Assembly: GCA_028718465.1 (NCBI GenBank)
Contig: JAQULX010000124.1
Location: 1-7,733 of the forward strand
DNA from: Dehalococcoidales bacterium
GTDB taxonomy: Bacteria; Chloroflexota; Dehalococcoidia; Dehalococcoidales; UBA3254
Reading direction: 5' to 3'
Length of the DNA: 7,733 nt
Shown: piece after piece, positions 6,334-7,733 of the stretch
Numbering within the stretch: position 1 is the first letter of the stretch
Layout of the letters: each line of letters starts with the position of its first letter
Made by a program: the position numbers and the translations under genes
Notes under the pieces: generated by a model
What the model saw: the letters and a program-made list of their open reading frames with translations, nothing else
Told to the model about the DNA's origin: nothing
Databases searched by the model: none

Positions 6334-7080
6334 ATGACAGCGAGGGAACCGGAATCGAGAGTGCGCTTGATTTCAAAAAGCAGCGAGCCGTTTAAAGACC
6401 GGGCTCAGGCCGGACAACTCCTGGCCGTAGAGATGAACAGCCTGCGGGGCCGGAATGCTGTAGTATTGGGCATACCCCGGGGTGGGATTATTGTCGCCAG
6501 GGAGTTGGCTCGCCTGCTGGAAGCAGACCTGGACATAGTGCTCTCACGTAAACTGGGTACCCCTGGACAATCCGAATTGGCCATGGGTGCTCTGGCTGAA
6601 GATGGAAAGATATTTCTTAATCAGGAAGTAGTGCAGACCCTGAGAATAACCCCGCAGGAGATTGAAAATGAGAAAGCCCGGCAAATGGAGGAGATCCGGC
6701 GTCGCTACCAGGTTATCCGCAATGTTTTGCCCAGAACACCCATTGAAGGCCGGACCGTAATCGTTACCGATGACGGAGTCGCCACTGGCGCTACCATGCA
6801 GGCTGCTCTCTGGACATCGCGGCAGGAAAGGCCGCGGAAATTAATCGCCGCCATACCTGTGGCTTCCGGGGAGGCTCTGGAAAGGCTTTCCGCAGATGCT
6901 GACGAGATAATATGCCTGCGCCAGCCTCCCTTCTTTTATGCGGTCGGGCAATTTTACCTTCAGTTTCGCCAGGTTGAAGACGCTGATCTGCTGCAGGTGC
7001 TGGAAGAAGAATCCCGGAGAAGAAAAACGAGATCAGGGCCGGAGCGCAGCAGGACAGGAGGAGGAGGATGGCAAGAATGA
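6334..7080 (+). CDS. Phosphoribosyltransferase-family protein
   Basis: This 248-residue protein belongs to the type I phosphoribosyltransferase fold, whose members bind PRPP, usually in nucleotide salvage; the real substrate of this subgroup is not known. FKDRAQAGQLLA (20-31) and VVLGIPRGGIIVARELA (43-59) are typical N-terminal elements. The PRPP-binding loop is VIVTDDGVATGAT (142-154), with the paired Asp residues D146/D147 that contact ribose. FYAVGQFYLQF (201-211) is a conserved C-terminal element of the subgroup found with dienelactone-hydrolase-like proteins. The start has GGGAGG 8 nt before the ATG. Residues after about 228 are Arg/Gly-rich and look unstructured; their last codons double as the ribosome site of the next gene. 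The stop overlaps the hydrolase start by 4 nt, so the two are surely co-transcribed. Fused versions of this pair are known in actinobacteria, including the dormancy-regulon protein Rv0571c of M. tuberculosis (from memory). Confidence 0.9.
   Translation: MTAREPESRVRLISKSSEPFKDRAQAGQLLAVEMNSLRGRNAVVLGIPRGGIIVARELARLLEADLDIVLSRKLGTPGQSELAMGALAEDGKIFLNQEVVQTLRITPQEIENEKARQMEEIRRRYQVIRNVLPRTPIEGRTVIVTDDGVATGATMQAALWTSRQERPRKLIAAIPVASGEALERLSADADEIICLRQPPFFYAVGQFYLQFRQVEDADLLQVLEEESRRRKTRSGPERSRTGGGGWQE
7057..7067 (+). promoter_or_regulatory. Repeated GGA ribosome-binding site that decides the hydrolase start
   Basis: GGAGGAGGAGG sits inside the 3' end of the phosphoribosyltransferase gene, where it encodes glycines. 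It abuts an ATG at 7068 too closely to serve it, but lies 9 nt before the ATG at 7077, which overlaps the upstream stop as ATGA. This favours 7077 as the true start. Confidence 0.75.
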
Positions 7081-7733
7081 GAAACGTGACGGAGGAATGT
7101 CCCGTCCAGGTAACAGCGGGAAAAGCTATTCTGAATGGCAGTCTATGCATACCGGAAAAGGCCCAGGCTGTAGTTATATTTGCCCATGGCTCCGGCAGCA
7201 GCCGTCTCAGTCCTCGCAACCAGTATGTTGCCGCCAGGCTGAGGACGGCCGGCCTGGCCACCCTGCTGTTTGACCTGTTGACTCAGGACGAAGAAGACCG
7301 GGATATTACCGGGCAATTCAGGTTCAATATCAAGCTGCTGTCGGAACGTCTGGTGGGTGCGACGGACTGGTTGAAAGAAGTTGCCGGTGCGGAGAAGTTT
7401 AAAGTCGGGTATTTCGGGGCCAGTACCGGCGCCGCCGCTGCCCTTGTCGCAGCCGCGGAACGACCGGACATTGTGAGCGCCGTCGTCTCTCGCGGGGGAC
7501 GCCCGGACCTGGCGGGAGATGCCCTGTCCAGGGTTAAAGCGCCCGTTTTGTTGATCGTGGGAGGTAATGATGCCCCGGTAATCGATATGAACCATACCGC
7601 TATGCGCTTTTTGAAGGTAGAAAAAAGACTGGATATTGTACCCGGGGCCACGCACCTTTTTGAAGAGCCGGGTAAGCTGGAGAAGGTGGCTGACCTGGCA
7701 AAAGAGTGGTTCCTCAAACACCTGGGGCGCTGA
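7077..7733 (+). CDS. Alpha/beta hydrolase, dienelactone-hydrolase-like, with serine nucleophile
   Basis: A 218-residue soluble hydrolase of the alpha/beta fold, likely an esterase or acyl hydrolase of unknown substrate. The oxyanion-hole segment is FAHGSGSS (35-42). The nucleophile elbow is GASTG (114-118) with Ser116; classical dienelactone hydrolase uses Cys, so that reaction is unlikely. The acid is probably Asp165 in VGGND and the base His193 in GATHLF. All three triad residues are in the expected order, and the protein is complete, ending at the last base of the window. I start it at 7077 rather than the in-frame ATG at 7068 because of the ribosome-site spacing and the ATGA overlap with the preceding gene. 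It is translationally coupled to the phosphoribosyltransferase, and the two probably act in one process. There is no signal peptide, so cytoplasmic action is expected. Confidence 0.9.
   Translation: MRNVTEECPVQVTAGKAILNGSLCIPEKAQAVVIFAHGSGSSRLSPRNQYVAARLRTAGLATLLFDLLTQDEEDRDITGQFRFNIKLLSERLVGATDWLKEVAGAEKFKVGYFGASTGAAAALVAAAERPDIVSAVVSRGGRPDLAGDALSRVKAPVLLIVGGNDAPVIDMNHTAMRFLKVEKRLDIVPGATHLFEEPGKLEKVADLAKEWFLKHLGR

Noticed and set aside
7143..7721. Leftward frames of 192 and 144 codons at the right end
   Set aside because: Antisense to the hydrolase, whose catalytic triad and coupling to the upstream gene establish the rightward frame.

Overview
The window suggests a bacterial chromosome segment of moderate GC content with strong Shine-Dalgarno sites, probably from an anaerobe. 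The reasons are a large flavin/[4Fe-4S] oxidoreductase, a GYD-domain protein and a copper-type P-ATPase. A Peptococcaceae-like Firmicute (Desulfotomaculum/Pelotomaculum type) would fit, but Chloroflexota or a deltaproteobacterial lineage cannot be excluded from sequence alone, so this is a weak guess. No tRNA, rRNA, CRISPR array, transposase or phage gene was seen.

Left part, leftward transcription (1-2621): a four-helix membrane histidine kinase of the NtrB-like class (1434-2621) lies 80 bp upstream of a copper-type P1B-ATPase with two N-terminal metal-binding domains. The ATPase is cut off by the window edge after residue 451. No response regulator is present in the window.

Middle (2622-3351): a 730-bp divergent intergenic region holds no convincing gene. 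It has a duplicated palindrome-containing motif at the kinase start, a GC-rich cluster of short hairpins, and a near-consensus sigma-70 type promoter (3129-3157). That promoter would give the next gene a leader of about 190 nt containing a bulged 10-bp hairpin.

Right part, rightward transcription (3352-7733): a 710-residue old-yellow-enzyme/dienoyl-CoA-reductase type flavoprotein is followed by a 373-bp gap with a perfect 19-bp stem-loop and two smaller hairpins. Then come a 95-residue GYD-domain protein, a phosphoribosyltransferase, and a serine alpha/beta hydrolase that overlaps the phosphoribosyltransferase by 4 nt. The last pair is a clear translationally coupled unit; in some bacteria the two activities are fused in one protein.

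No single gene cassette here is plainly a new system. The most notable points are the altered active-site motif and Fe-S cysteine spacing of the flavoenzyme, the structured intergenic DNA, and the coupled phosphoribosyltransferase/hydrolase pair.
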